NCBI RefSeq assembly: GCF_024868665.1
Contig: NC_079914.1
Coordinates: 1,891,604 to 1,955,603 of the forward strand
DNA from: Triplophysa rosa
Lineage: Eukaryota; Chordata; Actinopteri; Cypriniformes; Nemacheilidae
DNA length: 64,000 bases
Reading direction: 5' to 3'
The notes under the pieces were generated by a model. That model did not search any database and was not told where the DNA came from. It saw nothing but the letters and a program-made list of their open reading frames with translations. Shown one piece after another: positions 1-12,600 of this stretch. The position numbers and the translations under genes were made by a program. Within the stretch, counting starts at the first letter, position 1, and the number at the start of each line of letters is the position of its first letter.

Positions 1-810
1 TTTGAATTTAGACTGCGATACCAATTTCAACCGCTAGATGTCAAAGTCCCATACGGTTTGTTTAAATGCGACCAAACTACAGGACCCATTCAACAAATTG
101 TTTATTTAATAAAATGAACATACAACAAAATTCCACAAATCGTTTATTTAATACAATTATACAATAAAAGAATAATAAAATTAATATTAACAAATGAAAT
201 AAAATATAAATAGTTATATTATTAGACACTAGCCAAACACAGACCGGAAGTTAACTGCAGTCCCGCCGCGCACGTCCGATGAAACGGTCTATAAAGATTC
301 TCTGAAGGGTCGCTTTGCCAAAATTGTTTAGGTATTTGACATGCTTTTGCAACTTGTGTGTCCTCAATCATATCTTCCTGTGTGTTTGTTGTGCGTCTGA
401 CCATCTTTTCATAAAGGGATATTACTCCATGAGCCCTTATGATGATGGATATGTAAGTTGCTGAATGTTGCATCGTCTCTCTGGTCTTGCACGTCAACCC
501 GTCAGCCCTGCTTGTCTTCTTCCCCCTTTACATTTGATCCTTAGTTAAAGCCTGTTCACACTAAGGAAAATAATTATTACTATAAACTATAATTATAAAG
601 ATTCATCCTGATAAACCACTGTAAGAGAGTAGCAGAGTCCACACTACCTTTTTAACCAATGAATGCTAAAACATTGACAGCCCATTAAAATTCATTCTAA
701 TTTAAAGGGCTTATGCATATAAAATGTAAGACTGCAGTGCACAAGATTAGAATAAAAATAAAGTTATTGTCGGCTGGTGTGGATGCTAATTTACATATTG
801 TCATAGTTAA
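1..810. other. AT-rich intronic or upstream DNA, nothing recognised
   Basis: No exon, repeat end or RNA gene could be supported here. The stretch is AT-rich with scattered AATAAA-like strings. A 91-codon frame on the minus strand (497 to 222) matches no family I know and has no supporting splice or start context. If armc9 begins further left, this is intron. Confidence 0.4.
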
Positions 811-818
811 CTTTATAC

Positions 819-1786
819 TAGGGCTGTCAACGTTAACGCGTTAACGCATGCGATTATTTTTTTCAAATTAACGCGTGAGAAAATATTTATCGCAATTAAC
901 GCAGCATCCGTTTGTTTTGACATCCTTTGTCTAGCGTTACATTATGTAATCACGCTCTTATTCGTGTACAGGCTTTTAAACCACTTAAGCGCGATTTGAA
1001 ACAGTTGCTTTGACGCGTTCAATGGAGATAGACCGCTTCTAAACTGTGGGACGTGGCAAAACGCAACGCGAGGTCCAGTCTGGTGTAAACAGTCACCTGC
1101 TAAGGGCTGCGTCGGTGATCTCTGTCAGACAGCGCATCCGTGTTAAGTTCTCTTTCGTGCTTGAATGGATAAAACCACACAAGATTATGTCAGAAAGCCC
1201 GTTTTGTCTAGCATTTTCTTAAGCACAGGCTTCAAAGTGTAAAATAAAATCTTAAATGAATGCAAAGTGTTGTGAAAATGGGAGTGCGGTGACGGTCAGA
1301 TCTGCGTACTGAGACGGCTCTTAAAGGGGCCACGTTCTTAAACGTGCTGCTGTGACTCCTGTCACTAATGTTAATCAAAGAACAAAATAAAAGAAGAAAT
1401 CAATGTGATTTTGTAGCTTTAATGAGAATTCTTCTGCATTTAATTTATAATTTAGCATTAATAAAGACTGTAAAGTGTCCTTCAATTCCTGTATATGTTT
1501 CCTACATGAGCTCTCAATTATACTGTTGAATGGCTATAATTCATGTTAAAATAATCAATTTAATAGAGACATCAGTTACAGTACTAATATCAAAATGATA
1601 GCTTTCATAAAATGATGCTGTTAAAGAAATATGTTGTTTCTACATCAATTTGAAGATTAAATGTGAAATTATTAAAATGTAAAAGTATATTTTAAAATAT
1701 AATAGTTATGTGCGATTAATCGTGATTAATCCCAGAAAAAATGTGTGATTAATCCGATTAATTTTTTTAATCAATTGACAGCACTA
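819..1786. mobile_element. Non-autonomous hAT DNA transposon with exact 8-bp target duplication
   Basis: The element begins TAGGGCTGTCAA and ends TTGACAGCACTA, so its ends are inverted repeats with one mismatch in the first 12 bases. Just inside both ends are strings built from TTAACG or TTAATC. The 8 bases CTTTATAC stand immediately outside both ends (811-818 and 1787-1794), the target duplication size of the hAT superfamily. There is no long reading frame, so it would need a transposase from elsewhere. Length 968 bp. The perfect duplication and ends make the boundaries firm; the family name within hAT is not known to me. Confidence 0.9.
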
Positions 1787-1836
1787 CTTTATACTGTAGT
1801 CCAGAATATATTATTCTTGGTGCGAACAGGCCTTAA

Positions 1837-2231
1837 AGGGATAGTTCATCCAAAAATGAAAATTCTGTCATCATTTACTCGCGCTCATGTCATTTCATAC
1901 CTGTATAAATTACTTTGCTCCGAAGAACACAAAGAAAGACATTTGGAAGAATTTTAGTAATTTTCAGTATAGGGAAATCATTGACTACCATAGTAGGAAG
2001 AATTAAATGGTAGTCAAAGGTGCCCAAGTACTCTTTGTTTTCCTAAATTCTTCAAAATATCTTATTTTGTGTTCAACAGGTAGTGATGATGATGTCCCAG
2101 AACTGAAAATTGCTAACATTCTTCCAAATCTTTCTCTGTGTTCGTTGGAACAAATACATTTATACAGGTTTTAAACAACCTGAGGGTGTGTAAATTATGA
2201 CAGGTTTTTCATTATTGGATGAACTATACCT
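1837..2231. mobile_element. Angel-like fold-back element (TTAA-flanked MITE), copy 1
   Basis: The left arm starts AGGGATAGTTCATCCAAAAA directly after a TTAA. The right arm ends with the complementary GGATGAACTATACCT, followed by TTCA, a degraded TTAA. The two arms pair along much of their length, including GACTACCAT and ATGGTAGTC in the centre. This matches the cyprinid fold-back elements usually called Angel. It encodes nothing; short frames across it are accidental. The name is from memory of the consensus. Confidence 0.75.
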
Positions 2232-2237
2232 TCAAAG

Positions 2238-2526
2238 TTGTAGTTCACCCAAAAATGAAATTTATGTCATAATTTTATTCACCTTCTTGTCATTTTAAAC
2301 CTGTATGACTCTCTTTCTTCAATAAAACACAGTCGAAGCTATTTTGAAGAAAGTTGGTAACCGAAAAGCGACAGCATCCATTCACTTCTATTCTATGGAC
2401 ACAAAACCAATGCGGGTGAATGGGTGCCATCGCTGTTTCTTCAAAATATATTTTGTGTTCAGGTGGAAGAGAGAAAGTCATACTTTGAAGTGATAAGAGG
2501 GTGAGTAAATGATGACAAAATAATCC
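2238..2526. mobile_element. Angel-like fold-back element, copy 2
   Basis: A second, diverged copy starts a few bases after the first. Left arm GTTCACCCAAAAATGAAAT, right arm GGTGAGTAAATGATGACA, with central CCATTCACTT pairing with GGGTGAATGG. It lies in tandem with copy 1 but differs too much to be a simple recent duplication of it. No coding content. Confidence 0.65.
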
Positions 2527-3592
2527 ACAGATAGCTATCTTAAAACATGTTAATGGTTGCTTGATCTTAGTAGATGACCTGAACGAGAAACGGAAAGTTT
2601 ATGGCATTTTATGCTCATTCAGCGACGTCAGTTGTCAAATTTATGAATCGCATTCAATGAGCTGGAATTACCATCTGTACCATTTATTATGGGCCTTAGT
2701 TGACATGCGAAAATGTAGTTTGCAGATAAACAAGTTGTAACGCAATATGCTTTGTGCAAAGAATTGACCAAATAGATCAATGTTAACACGATGCTATACA
2801 ATGTTTTAGTGTTTATACAGTCTTGACATAACCCCCACCCTGAAACCCTAAACTACCAGGACGTACTTAGTATCTGCAAACCTGTACTATTGCGAAAGCT
2901 GTATATGCAGCCGGACTGCAAATAAATTAAGCAAACACTTAGGATTCAGTAAACCTAAGAATGTTCCATGTATGTAACATGACTAGTTGGAATTTTCCTT
3001 TGACATAGAGTTCTTCAGAAAAGGATGTTTATGTATAACTTGACAAGATGCCTTCGAACCCACATCTTTACAGAACAAAAACAACCACGCTAATGTCAAC
3101 ATTACTTGTACTTCAAATTATACAAAATAATTGACCTGAACCTGTGCACACATGGGCCTTGTTAGGTTTCAGCATACCCCCCCCCCTGAAAAGCTTTTAA
3201 TTGCATCCTTGAGAGGCCAAGATTTTATGTGTTCATTAGTTCTCCCAGAAACCAGATCCCGCAGGTGCAGTGCTATAATGACAAATGGGAATTTCTCTTA
3301 TAAACTCCCACCCCCGCTTTTTTTCCAGGTCTTTTTTTGAGGGTAACAAAAACGTTGTCCCGCAGTCTGCATGCGGTCACAACTGTTTTAGAACGCATGC
3401 TAGTGCATTGCTGTAATAACTCAAAAACTCATATTGACCTGGTCCCATAGAATAACCGACTAATATATGATTAACACCTGCATTTCAATATAAATAATAA
3501 TTAAACTTATCAACTTACAGATCTAACTGGTATTGACATTGTTTCTGTGATAATTACTTGAATTTGGTACTGTGTGTTTGTTTTTCATTTAG
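2527..3592. other. Intron before the first visible armc9 exon
   Basis: Plain AT-rich sequence with a C-run near 3177-3186. I searched it by eye for the exon that should encode the residues before the 3593 exon and did not find it, so that exon probably lies upstream of the window. Confidence 0.4.
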
Positions 3593-3627
3593 GCATCCTC
3601 ATTGCTGCGGGCGTCGGTCGCACCTCA
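3593..3627 (+). CDS. armc9: armc9 exon (35 bp micro-exon)
   Basis: The shortest exon seen. It follows TTTCATTTAG and is followed by GTAAGT. It encodes [11 protein letters not shown] plus two bases of a Q codon completed by the next exon. The human protein has a close match (AS..LRAS.AP) directly before the [10 protein letters not shown] block, which is what makes such a small exon believable. Confidence 0.85.
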
Positions 3628-6600
3628 GTAAGTGTGCTGAAGTATGAAATACATATCTCAAGAGGCATAACTGGAATTTGTTGTTCTACTTGTAAAGTCA
3701 GATCGTTCCACAGATGAGGTGCAAAAAGATAAGTAGGCACCGCGCTGGTTCCCTCGACCGAAAGCCTATGCATTTTTCCCATAGACTTTTGAAAGATCGC
3801 AAAAAATAAGCTCTGTGATTAACAAAGGTTTATGTTGTTTACATGTTTTGTCTACCAAGATAATCTTTACAAATTAACACAACATTTGTTACTTTTGAAG
3901 CCGAAATACAATCGGCAGAAAAAAAAGCTTACACGATGCTATAAACAGACTACACTTAAGGTTGCACGATTTCAACGTCACCACCACCAAGCCTCCATCA
4001 GCTCTTTCAAACTTTATTAAAAATGTGTTCCCTGGTAAGTAATTACTCTGTGAATGAATCCGCATCTACGTTTTAAGAGAACCCCCTGTGCCCATGTTGT
4101 ATTATTTGTGAGCTTTATATGCGAGATGACATCTAACGTCCCCGCCAAAGGAAGTATTCACTTTTAGCAACTTGTTAGCAACCGCCGTTTTTAAGAAATA
4201 AACTTTAAAAAATCACAAGCGGGTTATAATTGTTGTGTATTTAGAGGTTTTGTTAACCACAGACCTTATTTTGGGCGATTTACCAAAAACCCATTCAAAA
4301 AATCCATAGACTTTGGAGCGATGGAACCGGAAGTTCTAAAATGCTAACTCGCTTCCGGGTTTTGCATGCAAAAATACATCATCTCCTCTGCTCCCTATTG
4401 TGATAGAAGTGCTGCACACATTTTGGAGCGTCTATGCCATAAACATGTGGCCTTCACTTGTTTGCAATGCAACAGTAAATAAAGAACTGATTCTTTGAAT
4501 ATGCATTGCATTTTCTTTACTCAACAAACATTTTAAATATTATAAATATTTATAACCTAAATGCGAGGCACTGGTACTTTTTAAAATGCATGTGCTTTTT
4601 TTTCTTATAAGGATTTTCTATGGGAGGAAACACTGAAATTGTTGCATTCATAATGTGGTCTCATATGTTTAATTACTGATGTTTGAAGTGTCTTATTACC
4701 ATTATTATTACATATTATTACATAATTACATGGGGGGACAGTCGTGGCCTAATGGTTAGAGAGTCGGACTCGTGACCAGAAGGTTGCCGGTTCGGTTCCC
4801 AGGGCCGGCGGGTATCCTGCAGTGATAGCTGCCCACTGCTCCGGGTGTACGTGTGTTCACCACTTGCTGTGCGTGTGTTCACTACTCTCTGTATGGGTTA
4901 AATGCAGAGGTCACATTTCGGGTATGGGTCACCATATCTGACTAATAGGTCACTTTCACACTTCACATACTTAATTCGACCACTGAGTATATTTACTTTA
5001 CTTACTTTCTCCTTACTTTGTGTTCTCAGGAGGTCCAAAGATGTGCCGTTGCTTCCTTCTCTGGACTATGAGAAGTTGAAGAAGGACTTATTAAATGGAT
5101 CAGACAGACTGAAGGCTTTGCTGCTTCAAGCTTTGCGTTGGGTAACTCAGAACAGAATTATGACAAAAGTGAACAAGCCAGAGATCTTGAAGCATCACTG
5201 CTAATTTATTAGCTGGCATAATTCCTTATGATATGGTGTGATCCCTTATTAAACTGAATTAGCATTATCACATTATGATGTTATCATAATTATAGTCGGT
5301 AGTGGTGTTTGCCAGGGCAAGAATGTTGTCAACACCGAACCCCAAGGATTATCAAACCTTGGATATGAAGGAATTTCTCATATTGTGTGACATATTGTGA
5401 GAGATATGCTTTAACTAAACAATTGGATAAAATGGGTGGTGGAATAAACAGTCTTATATTAACATTGTAGGAGGAATCTGCAAATGCCTTTATAACTAGG
5501 GTTGGGAATCGAAAATCAATTCCAATTCGGAATCGGTATCAAGAGGTTAGGAATTGGATCGGAATCGAAAGGAATAGAAATCAGATAACTATAGTATTTG
5601 CAGTAAAGCACAGGAACCACAATTTTATCATAGTTTCATCATTGTAACTTGTTGGTAGTATTGGTAATACAAATTGTAATAAATCAGACAAAACATGGCT
5701 GCTATGTGTATATATACTCAAAATGGTGCTCACATATATATATATATTGCAAACCAGGCAATAAGCAGACTAAATTACCACACAGGTTTATATCTCAATG
5801 TTTTACTTCAACTGTGGAATCAAAACTGGGAATTGATATAGATAAGCAGAATCGAATCGGAATCGCTAAAATTCAAACGATACCCAGCCCTAGAAATTTG
5901 TTGCATTGTTATGGGTTTATTGTAACAAAAGCAAGTGAAAAAAACTTTAGCTGTCTTAATATTTGTATGTCATAGTTCAACCAAATATGAAGATATTAAT
6001 TCATTCACCCTCATGTCTGTTTTTAATTGTGAAACATGGAAGACGGGATGAATGCGGTAGTTCTGAGGGAGTTGTAACTCGAAGGCTACTGGATTGATCT
6101 TGAATGGTCCGATGTATCTGGGACTCAGCTTCTTGCAGGGAAGGCGAAGTCGAATGTTCTTAGTGGACAACCAAACCTTTTGTCCCACAAGGTAAGTTGG
6201 TGGCTCAGAACGATGAGCATCAGCAGTCCGCCTCTGTCACCTTACCGCCCCCTGCAGGTGATGATGGGCTGAGTCCCAGACCCTCTCACTCTCCTCGAAC
6301 CAACGTTGAACTGATGGTACCTCCGATGGTTCTTCCGTCCAGGGAAACATGGGAGGCTGGTAGCCGAGTACGCACTGGAACGGGGTTAGACCTGTTGCTT
6401 GCTGACGGAGCGAATTTTGTGCGTACTCGGCCCAAGGGAGAAATTGGCTCCAGGAGTTCTGGTGGCTGTGACAGAAGGTTCGAAGAAAATGGCTCACATC
6501 CTGAATCTTCCGTTCCATTTGTCTGAGGTCTGAGGTTACCTCTAGGAGTTTGAAAAAGGATTTCCATACTCACGAAATGAACTGGGGACCTCGGTCAGAT

Positions 6601-9600
6601 ACGATGTCTTCGGAGATGCAAAAGTAACGAAAGACATGTTGGAAGAAGAGTTCTGTGCTTTGCATAGCAGTAGGCAACACCTTGACTGGTATTAGGCGGA
6701 TGGATTTGGAGAAACGGTTGACGATGATGAAGATACATGTATTGCCCTGTGATGGCGGAAGATCCGTTGCGAAGTCCACTCCCAGATGTGACCTTGGGCG
6801 GTTTGGGATGGGGAGAGGACAAAGTTTCCCAGATGGGAGTCGACAGGGGGTTTTTGAAAGGGCACATTCCTTGCACCTACTCACGAACCTTCTGACATCC
6901 TGAGCCATGTTGGGCCACCAGAAGCGGTGTTCCAGCAGTGAGAGGGTTTGATTTACGCCGGGGTGACAAGTGCCTGCCGAAGTATGTGCCTGGATAATGA
7001 GCGGCGTCCGGTGAGTTCGAGGTACATACTTGTGGTTAGGTGGACAGCCCGGCGGAGCATCTTGGGGTGTGTCGGGAATCGTGTCTTCTACACTCCATTG
7101 AATGGGATTAACAAAGAGAGTATCTGGCAGTATGTTTTCCGGAGATTTGATTTCTTCGTCGGATGAGTATAGACGGGAGAGGGCATCAGCTTTATGGTTC
7201 TTGTCTCCTGGACGGTAGGTGATAGTAAAGTTGAACCTTGTGAAAAGAGCACCCAGTGAGCTTAACGGGGATTGAGTCGTTTTACTTCACAGAGGTACTG
7301 TAGATTTTTGTGATTGGTGAACACCGTGAAGGGATGTCTCGCGCCTTCGAGCCAATGTCTCTATTTGTCAAGAGCCAGCTTGATTGCGAGTAACTCTCGA
7401 TTACCTATGTCGTAGCTAACCTCTGCTGGGCTGAACTTGTGCGAATAGAAGGCGCATGGATAAAGTTTTGGTGGATTCCCCTGCTGCTGGGAAAGGACGG
7501 CTCCGACACCGTGAAGGGCTTGGTTGGATCGGGATGGATGAGGAGGGGTGCTGAACAGAAAGAAGTTTTGAGTGCTTGTAAGGCTTGGTCCGCTTCGGGA
7601 GTCCAGGACAGGGTTTTCGGTTTTCCTCGGAGAAGAGTTGTAAGAGGTTGGGCAATGGAACTGTAGTTATGAATGAACCGGCGGTAAAAATTTGCAAACC
7701 CCAGAAATCTCTGCAAGTCCTTGACGGTTGAGGGAACTGGCCAGGCTTTAATGGTCTCCACCTTCCGATCGTCCATACTCACACCTCCTTAAGGTGTGTA
7801 AGGTGTGTAACCTAAGAATTGTATGTCAGATTGGTGGAACTCACACTTTTAGGCCTTGAGATACAGCTGGTGTTTACAGAGACGGTTGAGAACCTCCTTC
7901 ACATGATGGTGGTGTGCTGCAAGGGTTTTGGAGAAGATGAGGATGTCGTCGATGTCGAGGATGTCGTTTTCCATTCGTCTCCACTTTTCGGATAAGGTTA
8001 TATGCACTTCGGAGGTCAAGTTTAATGAAGATTTGAGCTCCTCGAAGTTGTTCCAAGTCCGCCGGTACGAGAGGAAGGGGGTAGCAGAATTTAATGGTGA
8101 TTTTATTTAGGGCACGATAATCGATACATGGGCGGAGGCCGCCATCCTTCTTGGCCACGAAGAAGAAGGGAGATGCAGCAGGGGAAGTCGAAGGTTGGAT
8201 ATATACTTGTTGTAAAGCCTCTTCGATGTACTTCTCCATGGCCTCCTGTTCGGGGATAGTGAGTGGATAAATTTATTCCTGTGGGATGTTGATAGGTGCA
8301 TCAACCTTCTTGGCTTTCTATGGTAGTGGAGTAGATGGATAGGGCAGTGGAAGCATTGCGACTAAGGGAAGCATGAAGGGAAGCAGTGATCGCCCCATTT
8401 CTTCACTTCTCCTGTGTCCCAAGAGAGTTCTAGATGATATTGTATCAACCACGGTCGCCCTAGGATGATATGCGCTTTAGAATTCTCCAGAACCAAAAGA
8501 CTGATGTCTTCTTGATGTAGCAGGCCCACTGTCAGGGTGATGAAGAGGGTACGGTAATAAATGGATGCACGGTTAAGTGGTTTTCCTGTTACGGATTGGA
8601 CCTGGATACTCTGTGGGATCCAGTTCTTACAGATTTGGAGGTTGGAGAAGAGCTGGGCGGAGATAAAGTGGCCGGCTGACCCCGAGTCAATGAGGGCTGT
8701 GACTGTAAAAGAGATATCAGATATATGGAGTGTCAATTTTGTGGTTAGAGTAGTGTGTTTGTGAGATTCAGGTTGAACCGTACTCACCAAGGCTCTTGGA
8801 GGGCGGATGGGACATTCATTTATGGAATGCCCAGCAGAAGCACAATACAGACACAGACCCTGGGTCAGCCACCATTGACGTTCTAATAATGGAATGCGGG
8901 TAGTCCAATTGCATAGCCTCTGGTTCTGGAGAAGACGGGTCTGGCTCGCGGAGGAGTGGTGATGTGAGGGGTCGTTTAATTCCCTTGTAACAGGCCTGCA
9001 TACGATTTTCCATTCGGATAGACAGTTGAATAAATCACTCCAAACCCATGGTGTCATTGTATGCCGATATTTGTAACCGGAGTTCTGATTTGAGACCATT
9101 GCAGTAGGTGGTCAGAAGGGCACGTTCATTCCAGCCGCTAGCAGCCGCTACCATGCGAAACTTCAAGGAGTAATCCGCAGCCGACATATTTCCCTGTTTA
9201 AGATGGTAAAGAGAGTTACAGACCATAGAATCGCCTGAGGGTATTCCAAAAAAACCCTGAAAGTATTCCATGAAATCGGGGATGGATTGCATAAACGACC
9301 CGTTCTGATGCCAGATCAATTCAGCCCACCGCAATGCTTTTCCCATGAGGAGTGAAACGATGAATGCTATCTTTCCTCGATCTGTGGTAAAACGGTTAGG
9401 TTGCATTTCGAAGATTAGAGAGCATTGAAGAAGGAAATATTTACATTCCTCCGCCAGACCAGAATAGGGCGCCGGGTTAGCCATGGGACCTGCGACAACG
9501 GTAGCTTGAGTCGGTGCAGTGACTGATGTAGTGGGAGTGCGTAAGAGCGCCTCACGGAGGCGCATTTCCTGGAAGGGATCCGTGGGTGAAGTGCTCATGG

Positions 9601-12600
9601 TTCGGTGTTGGGGCTGGTCTTCTGTTACGGTACCACAGACCAGTGGAGACTGAGTATATAAACAGGTAAGTATTTATTGAACAAAAGGCAGGTAAGTAAT
9701 CCAATGGCTGATGATATAAGGTGCAGCTCCACACATACACTTGGACAGTCACTGAGCAAGAGAAGGTGAGTAACTTTCCTTCTTTGTAGGTTACCAGACG
9801 ATGAGGACGAGACGATGAGGATGACAACTTCTTATTCTTGAGAGGTACGAGTAATCGGGTGAGTAGGAACAAAGTCACTGTAGCGTGGTATGTTCAACGA
9901 GACCAGACAAAGACTGAGTGACTGAGTGCTGTTCATATACAGTAATCTTGTCTCTTGACCCCGCCCCCTCGTTTCCTTGTTTAGCTTCCCGCCGTTGTTT
10001 CATTCCCCACACCTGGCTATTGTAATTACCCCTTGTTAGTTCCCCTATTTAATGCCATTGTGTTTGCTGTCCTGTTCTGTTCTGTTTAGTTTTGCTTTGT
10101 AGATGTACTTACCTGATGTCCTAGTTCCTGAATCTCTAGTTTTGTCAAGTTCCTGTAGAGTGTTTAGTTAAGTTGATCCTGTCTCTCTTGTTTTTGCCTC
10201 ATCATGGGAAGTCTTTGTTTTGAAGTAATTTGTTCTGTTATCGTTTCCCCCCATCAAGGGTATTTATGTTTTGATTAAAGTTTGTGTTTTGTACCTGCTG
10301 CCTGCATTTGGGTTCTACATCCTAGTGATCGTGACAGATAACCATACAACACTGGACCCCATTGACTTCCACTATATGGGCACAAAACCACTAAGAAATT
10401 TCTCACTCAAAACTCAAATTTCTCACTCTGTGTTCTACAGAAGAATCATTTACAGGTTTTGAACAATATGAGAGTAAATATAATTTTTATATATAGGTGC
10501 ACTGTCTCTTTAAGTAAGTTGCTTAAATTGTTTCTTGAATAGGATATACTGGGTTTTCTTTTATGTGTTTTGGATGTATAGAGGTTGACTCGATCTCTTC
10601 ATGGTGAGCAGAGAGACACAGTTCTGCAGGCTTTCATCAACAGCGATCTTCTGGAGTGGTATAGTACCAAACAGGTGCATTACAATCCCTGTTTCATATC
10701 AATGTTGATAAAGTTATGCTTTTATTTATCAATCTTGAGTCTATTTAGCCCATGATGTTATCTGTCTTCATCTGTGGCCTCAGGGCTAATAAAGAGGTGC
10801 TTTTCTCAGGTGCTTGGGAAAAAAATAGAATGTAACACCGTGTCTACACCAGGCACGCCGCGATGCGACACACACTGTAAAAAAAGAATTCCGTAAAAAA
10901 CCAGAAATTTTCTTTAAACTGGAAAAACAGAAATATTTTTTCTGTAAAATTATAGGATATAAGGAGATATATTCAATTGTTTTCCCCATTTTTCATGTAA
11001 ATGTGTTGTCTTGTTCTGTAATTTTATAGTTGTTGACCGTATTTCAAAAAGAAACTGTAAAAAAAGAAACGACTTGGTTACGGATGTAACCTCAGTTCCA
11101 TGATGGAGGGAACGAGTGTTGTGTCGAACCGACAGATGGGGTTCATCTTGAGAACCTATCAACTTCTTGACTAGTTTAGAAAAGGCCAATGAAATTGGCG
11201 AATGAAATTTGCATGCCGGACTCCACCCCTGGATATAAAAAGGGAGACGGCGTGCTGCATTCATTCACCTTTGGGCTGAGGAGCCTGAGACCTCCCTCGA
11301 CTGCTGCAGCGGGCGGCACGCGTTGTGGCATGAAGGACACAACGTCTTGTTCCCTCCATCAGGTAACTGAGGTTACATCCGTAACCAAGACGTTCCCTTT
11401 CTGTCGGTCTCTCGACGTTGTGTCGAACTGACAGATGGGGTTCCTATGGAAAACGTCACGGCGCTGTGCCGTGTCACAATCTCTAGCGAAGCGACGGTGA
11501 CTGGCTTGGGCGTGTCAGATGTGAGCGCTACCGCGAAATTGTAACCTACCGGATAGGTAGGGGGTCCCAGAGCTTTTTTGAAAAGGTGGGAAGCCCCTGC
11601 CTTGTTTCTCTAACAGCGAGAAGCCGCACGGTACCGTAAGGCCACTGGGTAAGCGCTACTTCCTCAAATGGGGGACGCGCTACAGAGACCACTTCCTACC
11701 GTAGGGAGGAGTTTAGTGGAGATACCAACATGGTCTCGCCGTTTAGAGGAGAACTCATGGGAGGAATGTGCGGTCTGAAGGAGTTTACCGCAAGGTGGAG
11801 GTCCACCTAGGGAAGGTCATGGGTTGCCAAGGTGGGAACCAATCATGAGGATACATCAGATGGAACCGCCCTGCTGGGGGGTTACTACGTCTGGAGCACT
11901 AGGTCCGGTTAGAGCTATGCATAGATAACTCAGCTGGTACCCGACCTAAGGGGGCAGGGCTGCTCTGCCCAGCCCACCCGCAGGAGGTGCTTAGTGATGG
12001 ATGGAATGCCTGTTCTTCACCCAGTGGGGGAAGAAGGGAGGCGAAAATAGCACGCTGACCCACCTAGGAGGGGGAAGGTGCTTTCGCAGGCGTACGCCCT
12101 ACCGCAGGGGTCTTCAACTACTTTTCTTTGAGGGCCAGATTCCAAAAGTATAATTAGGATGTTGGCCAGTTTTTTTACCATATTCTCATTTCGTCTGTTA
12201 TTTATTGCGTTTTGTTCCTTTTGTACTGTTTTTGTTGCTGTTACTTATAGGCCATGATTAAAACATGCACACAAATATTGCATCCAGTATTTGTGCCTTT
12301 TCATGATATTAAATTAAAAGGGATATTGTCTTGTATTTTATATTCCTTAATGCGTTACTTTACCCAAAAATTGCTACTAATTTACTCACCCACAGTCCTC
12401 CAGTACATCGAGATGTGGGTTGGTTTGTTTTTTCAAGAAGATATTTCTGAAGCTATTTGGTTGAATTATTTAAAGTTAAATCAATAAAAGTAAAAAACGC
12501 AAATACATTCAACACAAAAGTAAGCCCTGCCCCTTGTGATGTTAAATTAGCGTCTTATAAAGCGAGTCAATTGATCTGTGCAAGAAACTGAGCGCTATTA

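Larger units (their letters stand above)
5970..9945 (-). mobile_element. Ty3/Gypsy retrotransposon, Sushi-like, degenerate, lacking its 3' LTR
   Basis: Read on the minus strand the order is LTR, gag, zinc knuckle and protease, reverse transcriptase, RNase H start, integrase: the Ty3/Gypsy order. The gag resembles the Sushi/Tf1 group that also gave rise to mammalian PEG10/RTL genes. All genes carry frameshifts or stops. The 3' LTR expected below 5970 is absent; the integrase tail runs into a scrap of Angel-like repeat (5966-6015). Only the 5' LTR is seen. Confidence 0.88.

Noticed and set aside
222..497. 91-codon minus-strand frame as a gene
   Set aside because: No recognisable domain, no splice context, no related sequence in the window; frames of this size occur by chance.
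1745..2481. Short frames at 1745-1957 and 2290-2481 as genes
   Set aside because: They run across hAT ends and Angel-like fold-back arms.
2527..3592. An upstream armc9 exon
   Set aside because: No stretch matches the ARMC9 residues expected before ASSLLRAS.
4731..4830. tRNA gene
   Set aside because: Box A and B are present, but the sequence continues as a SINE and a second copy exists at 48357; no complete cloverleaf was seen.
6197..7166. Plus-strand frames across the Gypsy integrase
   Set aside because: They oppose clear integrase motifs on the minus strand and show no motifs of their own.
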